From positions 1,994,001 to 2,058,000 of the forward strand of contig NZ_CP127294.1 in NCBI RefSeq assembly GCF_030285625.1: a stretch of 64,000 nt of DNA. Reading direction: 5' to 3'. Numbering within the stretch: position 1 is the first letter of the stretch; each line of letters opens with the position of its first letter. This document shows positions 19,695-30,340 of the stretch, one piece after another. The position numbers and the translations under genes are program-made. A model generated the notes under the pieces. The model had not been told where the DNA came from. It ran no database searches and saw only the letters and a list, made by a program, of their open reading frames with translations. The DNA is from Amycolatopsis sp. 2-15 (GTDB lineage: Bacteria > Actinomycetota > Actinomycetes > Mycobacteriales > Pseudonocardiaceae).

Positions 19695-20124
19695 GCCGCG
19701 CTGAGTTTACGGCCTGCCTGAGCCGCTGAGTGGCCCTCCGCTGCGTTGCGAGGGTGCCGGCGGCCCACCACTCTCCCGGGGCGTTGAGGTGCTTTCCGGG
19801 CCACGAGCCGGTGTTCACTGAAAAATCTCGTCGCTCACCCGCCGTCGCGGCTGTTCACCCGGTGAGATCGGCGGTTTGTCAGACTTTCGCTCAGCGCGAC
19901 TTTCCCGGCGTCAACAGCGACGCAGCGTAAGTTTTCACCCCTTCGAGTGGTGATGTGATCGCCCGAGCGGGACTTTCTACTGAAGCGTGTCGTCACGCAG
20001 TGAGAAACTTGCAGAAACTTCTGCACGTGCATTTACCGCTGCATGAGCGCGTGCTAGCGTCCCAGTCACAGGTAGATGCACGTGCAGATTCCTGAGCTTT
20101 TCACCGTCCCGGAAGGTGGGGATC
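19695..20124. other. 430-bp intergenic region between XRE and DUF397 genes
   Basis: No coding frame is convincing here. GC content falls in the right half. That half holds GCAGAA-AC-TTCTGC (20011-20024) and the paired palindromes listed separately. The left half shows nothing recognisable. Confidence 0.6.
20021..20087 (+). promoter_or_regulatory. Promoter bracketed by two TGCACGTGCA palindromes
   Basis: CTGCACGTGCAT (20021-20032) and ATGCACGTGCAG (20076-20087) are reverse complements of each other, and each contains the 10-bp palindrome TGCACGTGCA. Between them TTTACC (20032-20037) and TAGCGT (20055-20060) are spaced by 17 bp, a good vegetative promoter. One palindrome abuts the -35 and the other lies just after the expected start site. 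This layout suits cooperative repression of the DUF397 gene by a dimeric regulator, most simply the neighbouring XRE protein. Confidence 0.65.
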
Positions 20125-20364
20125 ATGGCTGAGCGGTTCGAGAACGGCATTCCGGCCGACCGTCTGACCGGCGCCCAGTGGCGCAAGGCGAGCTACAGCG
20201 GCGCTGTGGGCAACTGTGTGGAGGTCGCTCCGCTGGCTTCCGGCGAGATCGCGATGCGCAACTCCCGCTTCCCGACCGGCCCGGCGCTCGTCTACACCCG
20301 CGCGGAGATGGCCGCCTTCCTCGCCGGCGCGAAGGACGGCGAATTCGACGATGTCCTCGGCTGA
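20125..20364 (+). CDS. DUF397 domain protein
   Basis: A 79-residue protein consisting of one DUF397 domain: WRKASYSGAVGNCVEVAPL, then MRNSRFPTGPALVYTRAEMA and AFLAGAKDGEFDDVL. DUF397 proteins act with XRE/DUF5753 regulators, as in the whiJ and abaA-type clusters of Streptomyces. ATG at 20125 has GGAAGGTGG 6-14 nt upstream. The next gene overlaps its 3' end by 14 bp, so the two are translated from one message. Confidence 0.9.
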   Translation: MAERFENGIPADRLTGAQWRKASYSGAVGNCVEVAPLASGEIAMRNSRFPTGPALVYTRAEMAAFLAGAKDGEFDDVLG

Positions 20365-20740
20365 CGCGATGGAGACCGTCGAGATCGGTCTCCAGGAGCT
20401 CATCGGTCGCGGGTACCAGTTCGTGCACCAGACGGACGCGAACGGCGAGTTCGAAGCCGTGGTCGGCGTCCGGGTCCACGACAACGTGGTGGACGTCGTC
20501 CGGCTCAACGCCGAGGACGACGCGATCGCCACGCGCGTGCCGGGCACGGAGGACAACGTCTTCGAGCCCGAGAGGTGGCTGTGGCGCCGCCGCGGTGAAG
20601 TCGCCGAGGTGCTGACCGAGGTCCTCGCGCTCCCCGATGAGGAAGCCGAGGAAGCCGAGGAAGCCAAGGCGCTCGCCCCCGCCAAGGGGTGCTGGGTGCC
20701 CGGGCGAGGCGGCACTTCGAAGTGGCTCGCGGCCCGCTGA
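20351..20740 (+). CDS. Conserved hypothetical partner of the DUF397 gene
   Basis: A 129-residue acidic protein that I do not recognise. Residues 8-75 look like a small alpha/beta fold (QELIGRGYQFVHQTDANGEF, VVGVRVHDNVVDVVRLNAED). The tail has an EEAEEAEEA run followed by KGCWVPGRGGTSKWLAAR. ATG at 20351 overlaps the DUF397 gene by 14 bp; ATG at 20369 is possible. It is followed by a strong terminator, so it closes the unit. Its position suggests a third component of the XRE/DUF397 module. Confidence 0.65.
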   Translation: MSSADAMETVEIGLQELIGRGYQFVHQTDANGEFEAVVGVRVHDNVVDVVRLNAEDDAIATRVPGTEDNVFEPERWLWRRRGEVAEVLTEVLALPDEEAEEAEEAKALAPAKGCWVPGRGGTSKWLAAR

Positions 20741-20755
20741 AACACCCTTGATCTT

Positions 20756-20797
20756 CAGGCCCCGTGCGACGTGGACAGCCACGTCGTGCGGGGCCTG
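20756..20797 (+). terminator. Terminator after the XRE/DUF397 module
   Basis: A 19-bp stem (20756-20774 with 20779-20797, two G-T wobbles, loop ACAG), with GC-rich arms beginning CAGGCCCCGTG. It lies 15 bp after the stop at 20740. There is no T-tract. Confidence 0.65.
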
Positions 20798-20967
20798 GTT
20801 CACGTTCGGGGCCGAGAACCAAGATCCACAACGCGAGCACCGCTCTCCTGAAGTGGTCGCCGGACGAGCCCGCGGAGTGGGGAGAACCACGTCGCGCACG
20901 GCGAGACCCGCCTTAACACCCCTTACACTTGGACTTGGCCCGCCCACGTCTTCCTGGGAGCACCTCG

Positions 20968-22494
20968 GTGGTTTCCGACCCCTCCGTCAGTCCTGACCAG
21001 CCCGAACCGGAACCCCGCGAGGAGTGTGGCGTCTTCGGCGTCTGGGCTCCCGGGGAAGAGGTCGCGAAGCTGACCTACTACGGCCTGTACGCACTGCAGC
21101 ACCGCGGGCAGGAGGCGGCCGGCATCTCGGTCTCCGACGGCTCGCAGATCGTGGTCTTCAAGGACCTCGGCCTGGTCAGCCAGGTGTTCGACGAGCAGGT
21201 GCTGCAGTCGCTGCAGGGCCACATCGCCGTCGGGCACTGCCGCTATTCCACGACCGGCGCCACGATCTGGGAGAACGCGCAGCCGATCTTCCGCACCACG
21301 GCCACCGGCAGCGGCCTGTCGTTCGCGCACAACGGCAACCTCGTCAACACCGCCGAGCTGCGCGACCGCACGAAGGCCGCCGGCCTCAAGCCGCACGCGG
21401 GCCTCACCGGCTCGTCCAGCGACTCCGACCTCGTCTGCGGCCTGCTCGCCGCCAACGCGGCCGACAAGGGCATCGAGGCCGCGGCCATGGAGCTGCTGCC
21501 GACGCTCAAGGGCGCGTTCTGCCTCGTCTTCGCCGACGAGAACACGCTCTACGCCGCCCGTGACCCCCACGGTGTGCACCCGCTGGTGCTCGGCCGCCTG
21601 GAGCGCGGCTGGGTCGTGGCGAGCGAGACGGCCGCGCTGGACATCTGCGGCGCGTCGTTCGTGCGCGAGGTCGAGCCGGGTGAGCTCATCGCCATCGACG
21701 CCGAAGGCCTGCGTTCGTCGCGGTTCGCGAACCCGGAGCCCAAGGGCTGCGTGTTCGAGTACGTCTACCTCGCCCGGCCCGACACCACGATCGCCGGCCG
21801 CAGCGTGCACGCCACGCGCGTGGAGATCGGCCGCCGGCTCGCCGGCGAGCACCCGGCCGACGCCGACCTGGTCATGCCCGTGCCGGAGTCCGGCACGCCG
21901 GCCGCGATCGGCTACGCGCAGGGCTCGGGCATCCCGTACGGCACCGGCCTGGTCAAGAACGCCTACGTCGGGCGCACGTTCATCCAGCCGTCGCAGACGA
22001 TCCGCCAGCTGGGCATCCGGCTGAAGCTCAACCCGCTGCGCGACGTGATCCGCGGCAAGCGCCTGGTCGTGGTCGACGACTCGATCGTGCGCGGCAACAC
22101 CCAGCGCGCGCTCGTGCGCATGCTGCGCGAGGCCGGCGCGCTCGAGGTCCACGTGCGGATCGCCTCACCGCCCGTCCGCTGGCCGTGCTTCTACGGCATC
22201 GACTTCGCCTCGCGCGCCGAACTCGTGGCCAACGGCGTCGACCTCGACGGCATCCGCCGCTCCATCGGAGCCGACTCGCTGGGCTACATCTCGCTCGACG
22301 GCCTGGTCGCGGCCTCGGAGCAGCCGAAGACGCGCCTGTGCACCGCGTGCTTCTCCGGCGAATACCCCATCGACCTGCCGGACGACGCGTTGATCGGCAA
22401 GCACCTGCTGGAAAGCATGGATTCGGTCAATGGCAAAGCGACTCCGGTCAGCCCGGCCGGGTACGGTGCCGAAGACGCCGTCCGGCGTCCCTAG
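20968..22494 (+). CDS. purF: Amidophosphoribosyltransferase
   Basis: Catalyses the first committed step of purine synthesis, PRPP plus glutamine to phosphoribosylamine. A short propeptide ending REE precedes the N-terminal nucleophile C20 (CGVFGVWAPGEE), as in Bacillus-type enzymes. The PRPP loop is KRLVVVDDSIVRGNTQRALV. Cysteines at CVFEYVYLARP and CTACFSGEYP indicate the Fe-S containing class. GTG at 20968 has GGGAG 7 nt upstream and gives a normal propeptide; the frame is open further upstream without conservation. purM follows within 30 bp. Confidence 0.96.
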   Translation: MVSDPSVSPDQPEPEPREECGVFGVWAPGEEVAKLTYYGLYALQHRGQEAAGISVSDGSQIVVFKDLGLVSQVFDEQVLQSLQGHIAVGHCRYSTTGATIWENAQPIFRTTATGSGLSFAHNGNLVNTAELRDRTKAAGLKPHAGLTGSSSDSDLVCGLLAANAADKGIEAAAMELLPTLKGAFCLVFADENTLYAARDPHGVHPLVLGRLERGWVVASETAALDICGASFVREVEPGELIAIDAEGLRSSRFANPEPKGCVFEYVYLARPDTTIAGRSVHATRVEIGRRLAGEHPADADLVMPVPESGTPAAIGYAQGSGIPYGTGLVKNAYVGRTFIQPSQTIRQLGIRLKLNPLRDVIRGKRLVVVDDSIVRGNTQRALVRMLREAGALEVHVRIASPPVRWPCFYGIDFASRAELVANGVDLDGIRRSIGADSLGYISLDGLVAASEQPKTRLCTACFSGEYPIDLPDDALIGKHLLESMDSVNGKATPVSPAGYGAEDAVRRP

Positions 22495-22524
22495 TCCGAA
22501 TTGTCCAGTAGGGAGTCCGCTTCC

Positions 22525-23595
<1,071 letters not shown>

Positions 23596-23629
23596 AAACG
23601 CGGTTGTCGCGGCTGGAAGACTGGACGAC

Positions 23630-24058
23630 GTGGCAGAGGACGTGGTGGTCGGCTCCCGGTTCGTAATCCCGGCGGCCGAGTTGAGCGAGCGCTTCTCCCG
23701 GTCGTCCGGACCGGGCGGGCAGGGCGTGAACACCACCGACTCGCGCGTGGAGCTCTCGTTCGACGTCGCGCGGTCGGCGGTGATCCCGGAGCCGTTGCGC
23801 GAGCGGATCTTGTCGCGGCTGGCGGGTCGTCTCGTCGACGGCGTGCTCACCATCGCCGCCAGCGAGCAGCGTTCGCAGCTGCAGAACCGCGACGCCGCGC
23901 GCGAACGCCTCGCCGACCTGCTGCTCAAGGCTTCCGCGCCGCCGCCGGCCAAGCGGCGTCCCACCAAACCCTCCCGGGGTTCGAAGGAACGCCGCCTGGC
24001 CGCGAAAAAACGCCGCAGCGACGTGAAACGCGGCCGCGGCGGCCGGTTCGACGACTAG
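23630..24058 (+). CDS. arfB: Peptidyl-tRNA hydrolase ArfB (ribosome rescue)
   Basis: A 142-residue class I release-factor-like protein that rescues stalled ribosomes. The GGQ catalytic motif is at residues 29-31 in FSRSSGPGGQGVNTTDSRVE. The C-terminal tail is strongly basic (KRRPTKPSRGSKERRLAAKK and RSDVKRGRGGRF), as needed to occupy the empty mRNA channel. The codon-recognition domain of true release factors is absent, as expected. The GTG is preceded at 7 nt by AAGACT, a weak leaderless-type -10. Its TAG stop shares CTAG with the stop of the convergent acetyltransferase. Confidence 0.92.
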   Translation: MAEDVVVGSRFVIPAAELSERFSRSSGPGGQGVNTTDSRVELSFDVARSAVIPEPLRERILSRLAGRLVDGVLTIAASEQRSQLQNRDAARERLADLLLKASAPPPAKRRPTKPSRGSKERRLAAKKRRSDVKRGRGGRFDD

Positions 24059-24798
24059 CTCACCGACAGGTGCACGCATTCGCCGGCCGGCTGGTGGCCG
24101 ACGCGGCGGTAGACCGTGGCGATGCCCAGGTCGCCCGGGGTGAGGAAGGCCGTGGGGCCGCCTCGCTCGTGGACCAGGCGGGTCAGGTGCGCCGTGATCG
24201 CCGACGCGATGCCACGGCCGCGATAAGCCTCGGCGACGGCGATGCCGGCGACCTCGGCCGCACCGTCCACGATGTCCAGCGCGAACCCGCCGCCGATCAC
24301 CGCGCCGGTCGCGGTGTCCTCGGCGCGCACGGCGCGGTCGCCGAACGAGCGGGTGCTCGCCAGCTCCGCCTCGGACACCTCCGGCGACTCGCCGAAGGCC
24401 ACGTTCTGCGCCGAACGCAGGCTGCGCAGGTCGGCGTCCGTCTCCGGCACACGGAGCAGGATTCCGGCGGGTGCCGGGCGGTCCACGAAGTCGGCCGGGG
24501 TACACGTCATGAGCGGGACGCGCCGCTCGAGCGAATACCCCCGCTCGACGAGGAGTTTCTCCAGGTCGGGTGCGGCTTCGGTGAAGAACTCCAGCCGGGG
24601 CTGCAGGCCGCGGCCCGCGTACGCCTCGGTCAGCGCGGTGATCTCCGCGAGTGACGGCGTGGCGCCGTCGTCGGGGATCGCGTAGTTGAGCATCGGGTGG
24701 TCGCTGGTGCGGGAGAAGGTCGCGAGGAACGGGCCGATCCGTTCGACGTCACGGCCTCGGGGCGCGGTGGCACGGACATACGCCTGAAGGGCGGACAT
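24055..24798 (-). CDS. GNAT family N-acetyltransferase
   Basis: A 247-residue acetyltransferase. The C-terminal half holds the acetyl-CoA motif A: VAGIAVAEAYRGRGIASAIT (R-G-x-G-I/A pattern), followed by AHLTRLVHERGGPTAFL. The N-terminal half (TSDHPMLNYAIPDDGA, LEFFTEAAPDLEKLLVERGY) resembles the two-lobed Eis-like or DUF-type GNATs. The substrate is unknown. ATG at 24798 has AAGGGA 9 nt upstream and is preferred over a longer frame to 24834. Convergent with arfB, with overlapping stop codons. Confidence 0.85.
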   Translation of the reverse strand: MSALQAYVRATAPRGRDVERIGPFLATFSRTSDHPMLNYAIPDDGATPSLAEITALTEAYAGRGLQPRLEFFTEAAPDLEKLLVERGYSLERRVPLMTCTPADFVDRPAPAGILLRVPETDADLRSLRSAQNVAFGESPEVSEAELASTRSFGDRAVRAEDTATGAVIGGGFALDIVDGAAEVAGIAVAEAYRGRGIASAITAHLTRLVHERGGPTAFLTPGDLGIATVYRRVGHQPAGECVHLSVS

Positions 24799-25006
24799 GC
24801 TGGGTGATCCCTTTCGGGGTCGAAGGAAACCCACGCGCGCTGCCGAGGCGGGCAGGGCGTGGGAAGGACGGCTGACGGGCTCGCGTCAGGCCTGACCTCG
24901 GCCGTCGCGAGCAGCGGCGGCAAACATAGGCGTTCCTTCGTCCGAAGATCCGAGAACTTTCAGTGTCCCAGCGGGCGCAAGCGATTTACCGCGGTGTTCG
25001 GCCGGC

Positions 25007-25666
25007 TCAGCGCCGTTCCGGGTGGCCGATTCCGACGTAGCGCGTGTCCCACACCGACCGTGGCACCCGCAGGCGGACGGGTGCGTTGCAGACGGTCCGC
25101 CGTACCTGCTGCGGGATCGCGACCATGGGCACCACGTCGAAGTAGCGCCAGCCGCGGCGGGTCAGTGCGGCGCCGAGCGTGGCGCCGATGGTGTTGAGCA
25201 GCACGTCATCGGTCGAGGTCACGCGGCCGCTCTGGATGAGGAACTGTGTGACCTCCACCAGCACGGACGCGCTCAACGCGGTGAGCGCGATCCGGCTGAG
25301 CGACCGCAGCCGGCGCAGGCGCAGCGGCACGAGCGCGCCCAGCGGGCACAGGAGGAGCAGGTTGCCGATGACCTGCCAGAGCGAGCCGTCGTCGGACAGC
25401 GCGGCGGAGAGGTCGGCGCCGGGCACGAGGTCGAGGGTGCTCCCCGAAGCGGTGCCGACGGGCATGATGACCAGGCAGAGCACGAGCGCGCCGATCGTCA
25501 CCGCCGTCACGTCGACGGCCGCGGTCGCCGACGCGTGGCCGAGGCTGATGCCGCCGCTTCTTCGCCGCCTCCGCGCGGCGAGCAACGGCCAGCAGAGCAG
25601 CGCGTACGGCAACGCGATGGCCGTGATCGGGATGACCCCCCAGAAAGCGCGCAGCAAGGCACCCAT
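25007..25666 (-). CDS. VanZ-like family membrane protein
   Basis: A 219-residue membrane protein with about five helices (ITAIALPYALLCWPLLA, AVTIGALVLCLVIMPVG, VIGNLLLLCPLGALVPL, IALTALSASVLVEVTQFLIQ). The VanZ core is visible as GNLLLLCPLGALVPLRLRRL followed by EVTQFLIQSGRVTSTDDVLLN. VanZ lowers teicoplanin susceptibility in enterococci; most chromosomal members have no known role. There are no other van genes nearby. ATG start with AAGGGAAG upstream. Monocistronic. Confidence 0.88.
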   Translation of the reverse strand: MGALLRAFWGVIPITAIALPYALLCWPLLAARRRRRSGGISLGHASATAAVDVTAVTIGALVLCLVIMPVGTASGSTLDLVPGADLSAALSDDGSLWQVIGNLLLLCPLGALVPLRLRRLRSLSRIALTALSASVLVEVTQFLIQSGRVTSTDDVLLNTIGATLGAALTRRGWRYFDVVPMVAIPQQVRRTVCNAPVRLRVPRSVWDTRYVGIGHPERR

Positions 25667-25841
25667 GCGCTTCCCTTCTCGAACCCCTCCGAACTGCTTC
25701 TTCCCGCCCTCCCAAGATCAACCTTCGCATTGCCGGTTCGAGTCGGCATGCTCAGCGGGCCGCACTATTCGGTGATCTTTCCGGTGGCGCGAAACGGCTT
25801 CCCGTGGTTCGGTCGAGGCGCGGACCGTCCATAGTGGATGC

Positions 25842-25898
25842 TGTGGACAACCCTGTGGAAGGATTTCGCCGACTTGGTGAAAAGCCTTGGTCCACAAC
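25842..25898. promoter_or_regulatory. Small cluster of DnaA-box-like sites
   Basis: TGTGGACAA at 25842-25850 is the reverse complement of TTGTCCACA, the actinobacterial DnaA box. Two weaker matches follow within 50 bp: CCTGTGGAAG at 25852-25861 and TGGTCCACA at 25888-25896. The remaining part of this 258-bp gap between VanZ and Gfo/Idh shows nothing else. It is far from any origin genes, so a role in titration or gene control is only a possibility. Confidence 0.35.
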
Positions 25899-25924
25899 GG
25901 AAAACAAGGGTCCGAGCCTGTGTA

Positions 25925-26821
25925 CTACCCGGCGAGCTCGCGCGCTTTCTCGATGAGCGCGGACAGGTGCAGGCCGCGGTGGACGTCGCACGGGTGCGTG
26001 GTCGTGCCACTCGCGACCATGGCCGCGAAGTCGTCCAACAGGGCGGTGTAGGACTCCCCAGCGGTGCCTGGTTTGCGGCCGAGTGTCCGGTAGCCGTGCT
26101 CGCCGTAGACCGCGACCTCGACCACGGTCGGCTGAACCGGCAGCCGCAGCGACAGCGTCGCGGTGCTCGTGGCGCCACCCTCGTGGGCGAACATCAGCTG
26201 CCACAGGTCGTCGGGGCCGCGGTGGGCCGCGAGCACGTCGGTGATGCGGCCGAGGGCGGCGTCGAGCAGGTCGAACGCGTGCGGGCCGATGTCGGCGAGC
26301 GCGCCGCCGGACGCGTCGAGCCGCCACGCCGAGGTCGAGTACTGCCCGCCGAGCAGCGCGCCCGACAGCCAGCGCGCGCCACCGCCACGCCAGCCGCCCG
26401 AGGCGGCGAGGCCGTCGAGCCACTCGCGCGTCTGCTGGGAGAACCGCAGCGTGAGCATCACGAGCGACGCGACGCCGGCCTTGTCCACGGCGTCGGCCAG
26501 TCGCTGCGCGCCCGCCAGGTCGGCGGCGATGGGCTTCTCGAGGATCAGGTGCTTGCCGGCCTCGGCCGCCCGCGTCGCGATCTCCGCCTGCACGGCCGGC
26601 GGCACGGCGAAGGCGAGGGCGTCGACCAGGGAGAACAGCTCGTCGAGGTCGTCGGTGCCGACGGCGCCGTGGGCCTCGGCCAGCGGACGGGCACTGGTGA
26701 CGCGGCGCGCCCACACGGCGGTGAGCTCGGTGCCGGGGTGTTCGGTCAGGCCCGGCGCGTGCACCGTGGTCGCCCAGGGACCGGTTCCGATGAGGCCGAT
26801 GCGCAGCTGTCCGACGTCCAC
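25925..26821 (-). CDS. Gfo/Idh/MocA family oxidoreductase
   Basis: A 298-residue NAD(P)-dependent oxidoreductase. The Rossmann fold begins LRIGLIGTGPWATTVHAPGL, followed by LTAVWARRVTSARPLAEAHG. The conserved EKP motif is in KHLILEKPIAADLAGAQRLA. The C-terminal alpha/beta domain has GGALADIGPHAFDLLDAALG, in which D-I-G-x-H is the expected active-site region. Likely substrates are sugars or inositols, not determinable here. GTG at 26821; TACACT lies 7 nt upstream, so translation is probably leaderless. Divergent from the cobalamin-riboswitch operon but not obviously related to it. Confidence 0.88.
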   Translation of the reverse strand: MDVGQLRIGLIGTGPWATTVHAPGLTEHPGTELTAVWARRVTSARPLAEAHGAVGTDDLDELFSLVDALAFAVPPAVQAEIATRAAEAGKHLILEKPIAADLAGAQRLADAVDKAGVASLVMLTLRFSQQTREWLDGLAASGGWRGGGARWLSGALLGGQYSTSAWRLDASGGALADIGPHAFDLLDAALGRITDVLAAHRGPDDLWQLMFAHEGGATSTATLSLRLPVQPTVVEVAVYGEHGYRTLGRKPGTAGESYTALLDDFAAMVASGTTTHPCDVHRGLHLSALIEKARELAG

Positions 26822-26828
26822 GCCCGGA

Positions 26829-26834
26829 AGTGTA
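26829..26834 (-). promoter_or_regulatory. Candidate leaderless -10 element of the Gfo/Idh gene
   Basis: On the minus strand TACACT (TAnnnT) ends 7 nt before the GTG at 26821, with no ribosome-binding site between. Confidence 0.5.
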
Positions 26835-26862
26835 GGTGTGTCCGGCGCCGCTTCCGGCGGGT

Positions 26863-26985
26863 ACCTCCGGTGGGTTAACGTCGGTCAGCGTTACACCACG
26901 ATCGGGGGAAGCCGGTGGGAATCCGGCGCTGACCCGCAACCGTGAGCGGCCGCCCGCGCGGCCGTGAGCCGGATCGCCCGCCGTG
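26863..26985 (+). ncRNA. Cobalamin riboswitch
   Basis: The conserved core GGGAAGCCGGTGGGAATCCG followed by GCGCTGACCCGCAACCGTGA runs from about 26904 to 26944. The 3' B12 box AGCCGGATCGCCCGCC is at 26967-26982, close to the consensus AGCCAGGAGACCTGCC. The 5' part (CCTCCGGTGGGTTAACGTC) is consistent with the P1/P2 region. It ends 30 nt before the start at 27014, so it can mask the ribosome-binding site. It should shut off the following secreted protein and ECF genes when adenosylcobalamin is abundant. Boundaries are approximate. Confidence 0.93.
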
Positions 26986-27013
26986 GTCCGACTCGATGCG
27001 AGGTTCATCAACA

Positions 27014-27679
27014 ATGCGGTTGTTCCCTGCCCGGCGCCCTGTCTTTTCAGTCCGGCTCCTTGCCGTGGCCGCGCTCCTGGTCACCGCCGGTCTGTCCGGC
27101 GCGAGTCCCGCCACCGCGACCGTGCCCGGGAAGGGCACCGCGGGTTACTGCCCCGAAGCCACCGGTGTGACCGTGGTCGTCGACTTCCAGGACCTCGGTG
27201 GCGACACCCTGATCCGCTGCGCGCCCGGGCCGCAGGCCGACGGTGTGGCGGCCATGCAGAACGCGGGCCTCGACCTCGCGGGTGTCGGCAAGTACGGCCT
27301 GGCGCTGATCTGCAAGATCGAAGGCAAACCGGCCGACCAGTCGTGCTCGGGGATGCCGCCGGAGAGCGCGTCGTGGAGCTTCTGGACCGCGACCGACGGC
27401 GGCAAGTGGGCTTCGAGCCAGGTCGGTGTGCAGGGCTGGAAGCCGCCGGCCGGGAGCTTCGAGGGCTGGTCGTTCGCGCACAACAAGTCGTTCCAGGACT
27501 ACCCGCCGCCGCGGGTCGCGCCGGTGCGCAAGGCCAACGCGCCTGTTCCCGCGGCCGCGTCGGCGGATTCCGGCAGCAGTGGCTTCCCGTGGAGCCTGGT
27601 GATCGGGCTCGTCGTGATCGTGGTGCTCGTCGTCGCGGGTGTGGTCGTCGGGCTGCGGCGCAGGCGTGCTGCCCGGTAA
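27014..27679 (+). CDS. Secreted, C-terminally membrane-anchored protein under cobalamin riboswitch
   Basis: A 221-residue protein. The signal peptide is residues 1-35 (core LLAVAALLVTAGLSG, cleavage near ATA). An extracytoplasmic domain of about 130 residues follows, with four cysteines (YCPEATG, IRCAPG, ICKIEG, SCSGMP), the pattern WSFWTATDGGKWASSQVGVQ and SFEGWSFAHN. Then come a Pro/Ala-rich linker, one helix (FPWSLVIGLVVIVVLVVAGV) and a basic RRRR tail. The domain loosely recalls DUF4430-like, intrinsic-factor-type folds, but I am not certain. Its place between the riboswitch and the ECF genes suggests a surface corrinoid-binding accessory factor. GAGG lies about 10 nt before the ATG. Confidence 0.75.
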   Translation: MRLFPARRPVFSVRLLAVAALLVTAGLSGASPATATVPGKGTAGYCPEATGVTVVVDFQDLGGDTLIRCAPGPQADGVAAMQNAGLDLAGVGKYGLALICKIEGKPADQSCSGMPPESASWSFWTATDGGKWASSQVGVQGWKPPAGSFEGWSFAHNKSFQDYPPPRVAPVRKANAPVPAAASADSGSSGFPWSLVIGLVVIVVLVVAGVVVGLRRRRAAR

Positions 27680-28741
27680 CGCGCGGGCTCTGCACCCGGG
27701 TGCGTGGTGGGTGTGGGCGCTCGCGCTCGCCGTCGCCGCCAGCCGCACCACCAACCCGCTGCTGCTCGCGCTGGTGATCGCCGTGGCCGGGTTCGTGGTG
27801 GTGAACCGCCGGGGCGACGCGCCTTGGGCGCTGGCTTTTCGCGTGTACGCGCTGGTCGCGGCCGTGATCGTGGGGTCGCGGGTGCTGTTCCGCATCCTCA
27901 TCGGTGGCGAGGACGGCGGCCACGTGCTCTTCACGCTGCCGACGATCCCGTTGCCCGCCGCGGCCGCCGGGATCGAGCTGCTGGGGCCGACGTCGGCGGA
28001 GGAACTGCTCGGCGGGTTCTACGACGGGCTGCGGCTGGCGACGATCGTGCTCTGCGTCGGCGCCGCCAACGCGCTGGCCAACCCGAAACGCCTGCTCAAG
28101 GCCGTGCCCGGCGCGTTGGCCGAGGTGAGCACGGCCGTCACGGTGGCGCTTTCGGTGGCGCCGCAGCTGGTGGAGAGCGTGCAGCGGGTCCGGCGCGCGC
28201 GACGGCTGCGGGCGGCGCGCGGACGGGGGCTGAGGTTCGTGAAGGGGATTTTCGTGCCGGTGCTGGCGGACGCGTTGGACCGCTCGCTCCTGCTGGCGGC
28301 GGCCATGGACTCGCGCGGCTACGGCCGGCGCGGTTACCTCGCGCCGCGCGTGCGGGCGCTGATCGCGGCCTGCGTGCTGGCGGGGCTGTGCGGGGTCGCG
28401 GTCGGCGTGTACGGGGTGCTCGACGGGTCGGCGAGCTGGCTCGGCGTGCCGATGCTGGTGGCCGGGCTGGCCCTGGCGTCCGCCGGGTTCGTACTGGGCG
28501 GACGACGGATCAGGCGGACGGCGTACCGGCCCGATCCGTGGCGGCTGGCGGAGACGTTGGTGGTGCTGTGCGGCGTCGCGTCGGCCGGGCTGCTGGTGGC
28601 TTCCTCTCCGGCCCAGCTGGCCACGTCGGTGAGCCCGCCGGCCTGGCCGACCTTGCCGCTACTGCCGGCGCTGGCCGTGTTGATCGCGGTGTTGCCCGCG
28701 TGGCTCGCGCCGCGGCCGCGGCCCGTTGCGGAGGTGGCGCG

Positions 28742-28745
<4 letters not shown>
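27666..28745 (+). CDS. ECF transporter transmembrane component (EcfT/CbiQ-like)
   Basis: A 359-residue membrane protein that couples ATPases to the substrate-binding S component. Several hydrophobic helices are visible. The two coupling-helix motifs are ARRLRAARGRGLRFVK, the first A-R-G region, and AAMDSRGYGRRG, an SRG-type motif that fits the A-R-G consensus of EcfT. GTG at 27666 overlaps the preceding gene by 14 bp. Its stop overlaps the ATPase start as ATGA. It is longer than the usual EcfT of about 260 residues because of two extra C-terminal helices. Confidence 0.88.

Positions 28746-30336
<1,591 letters not shown>

Positions 30337-30340
<4 letters not shown>

Noticed and set aside
19730..19930. 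A 66-codon frame between the XRE and DUF397 genes
   Set aside because: No ribosome-binding site, no GC3 bias and no recognisable features.
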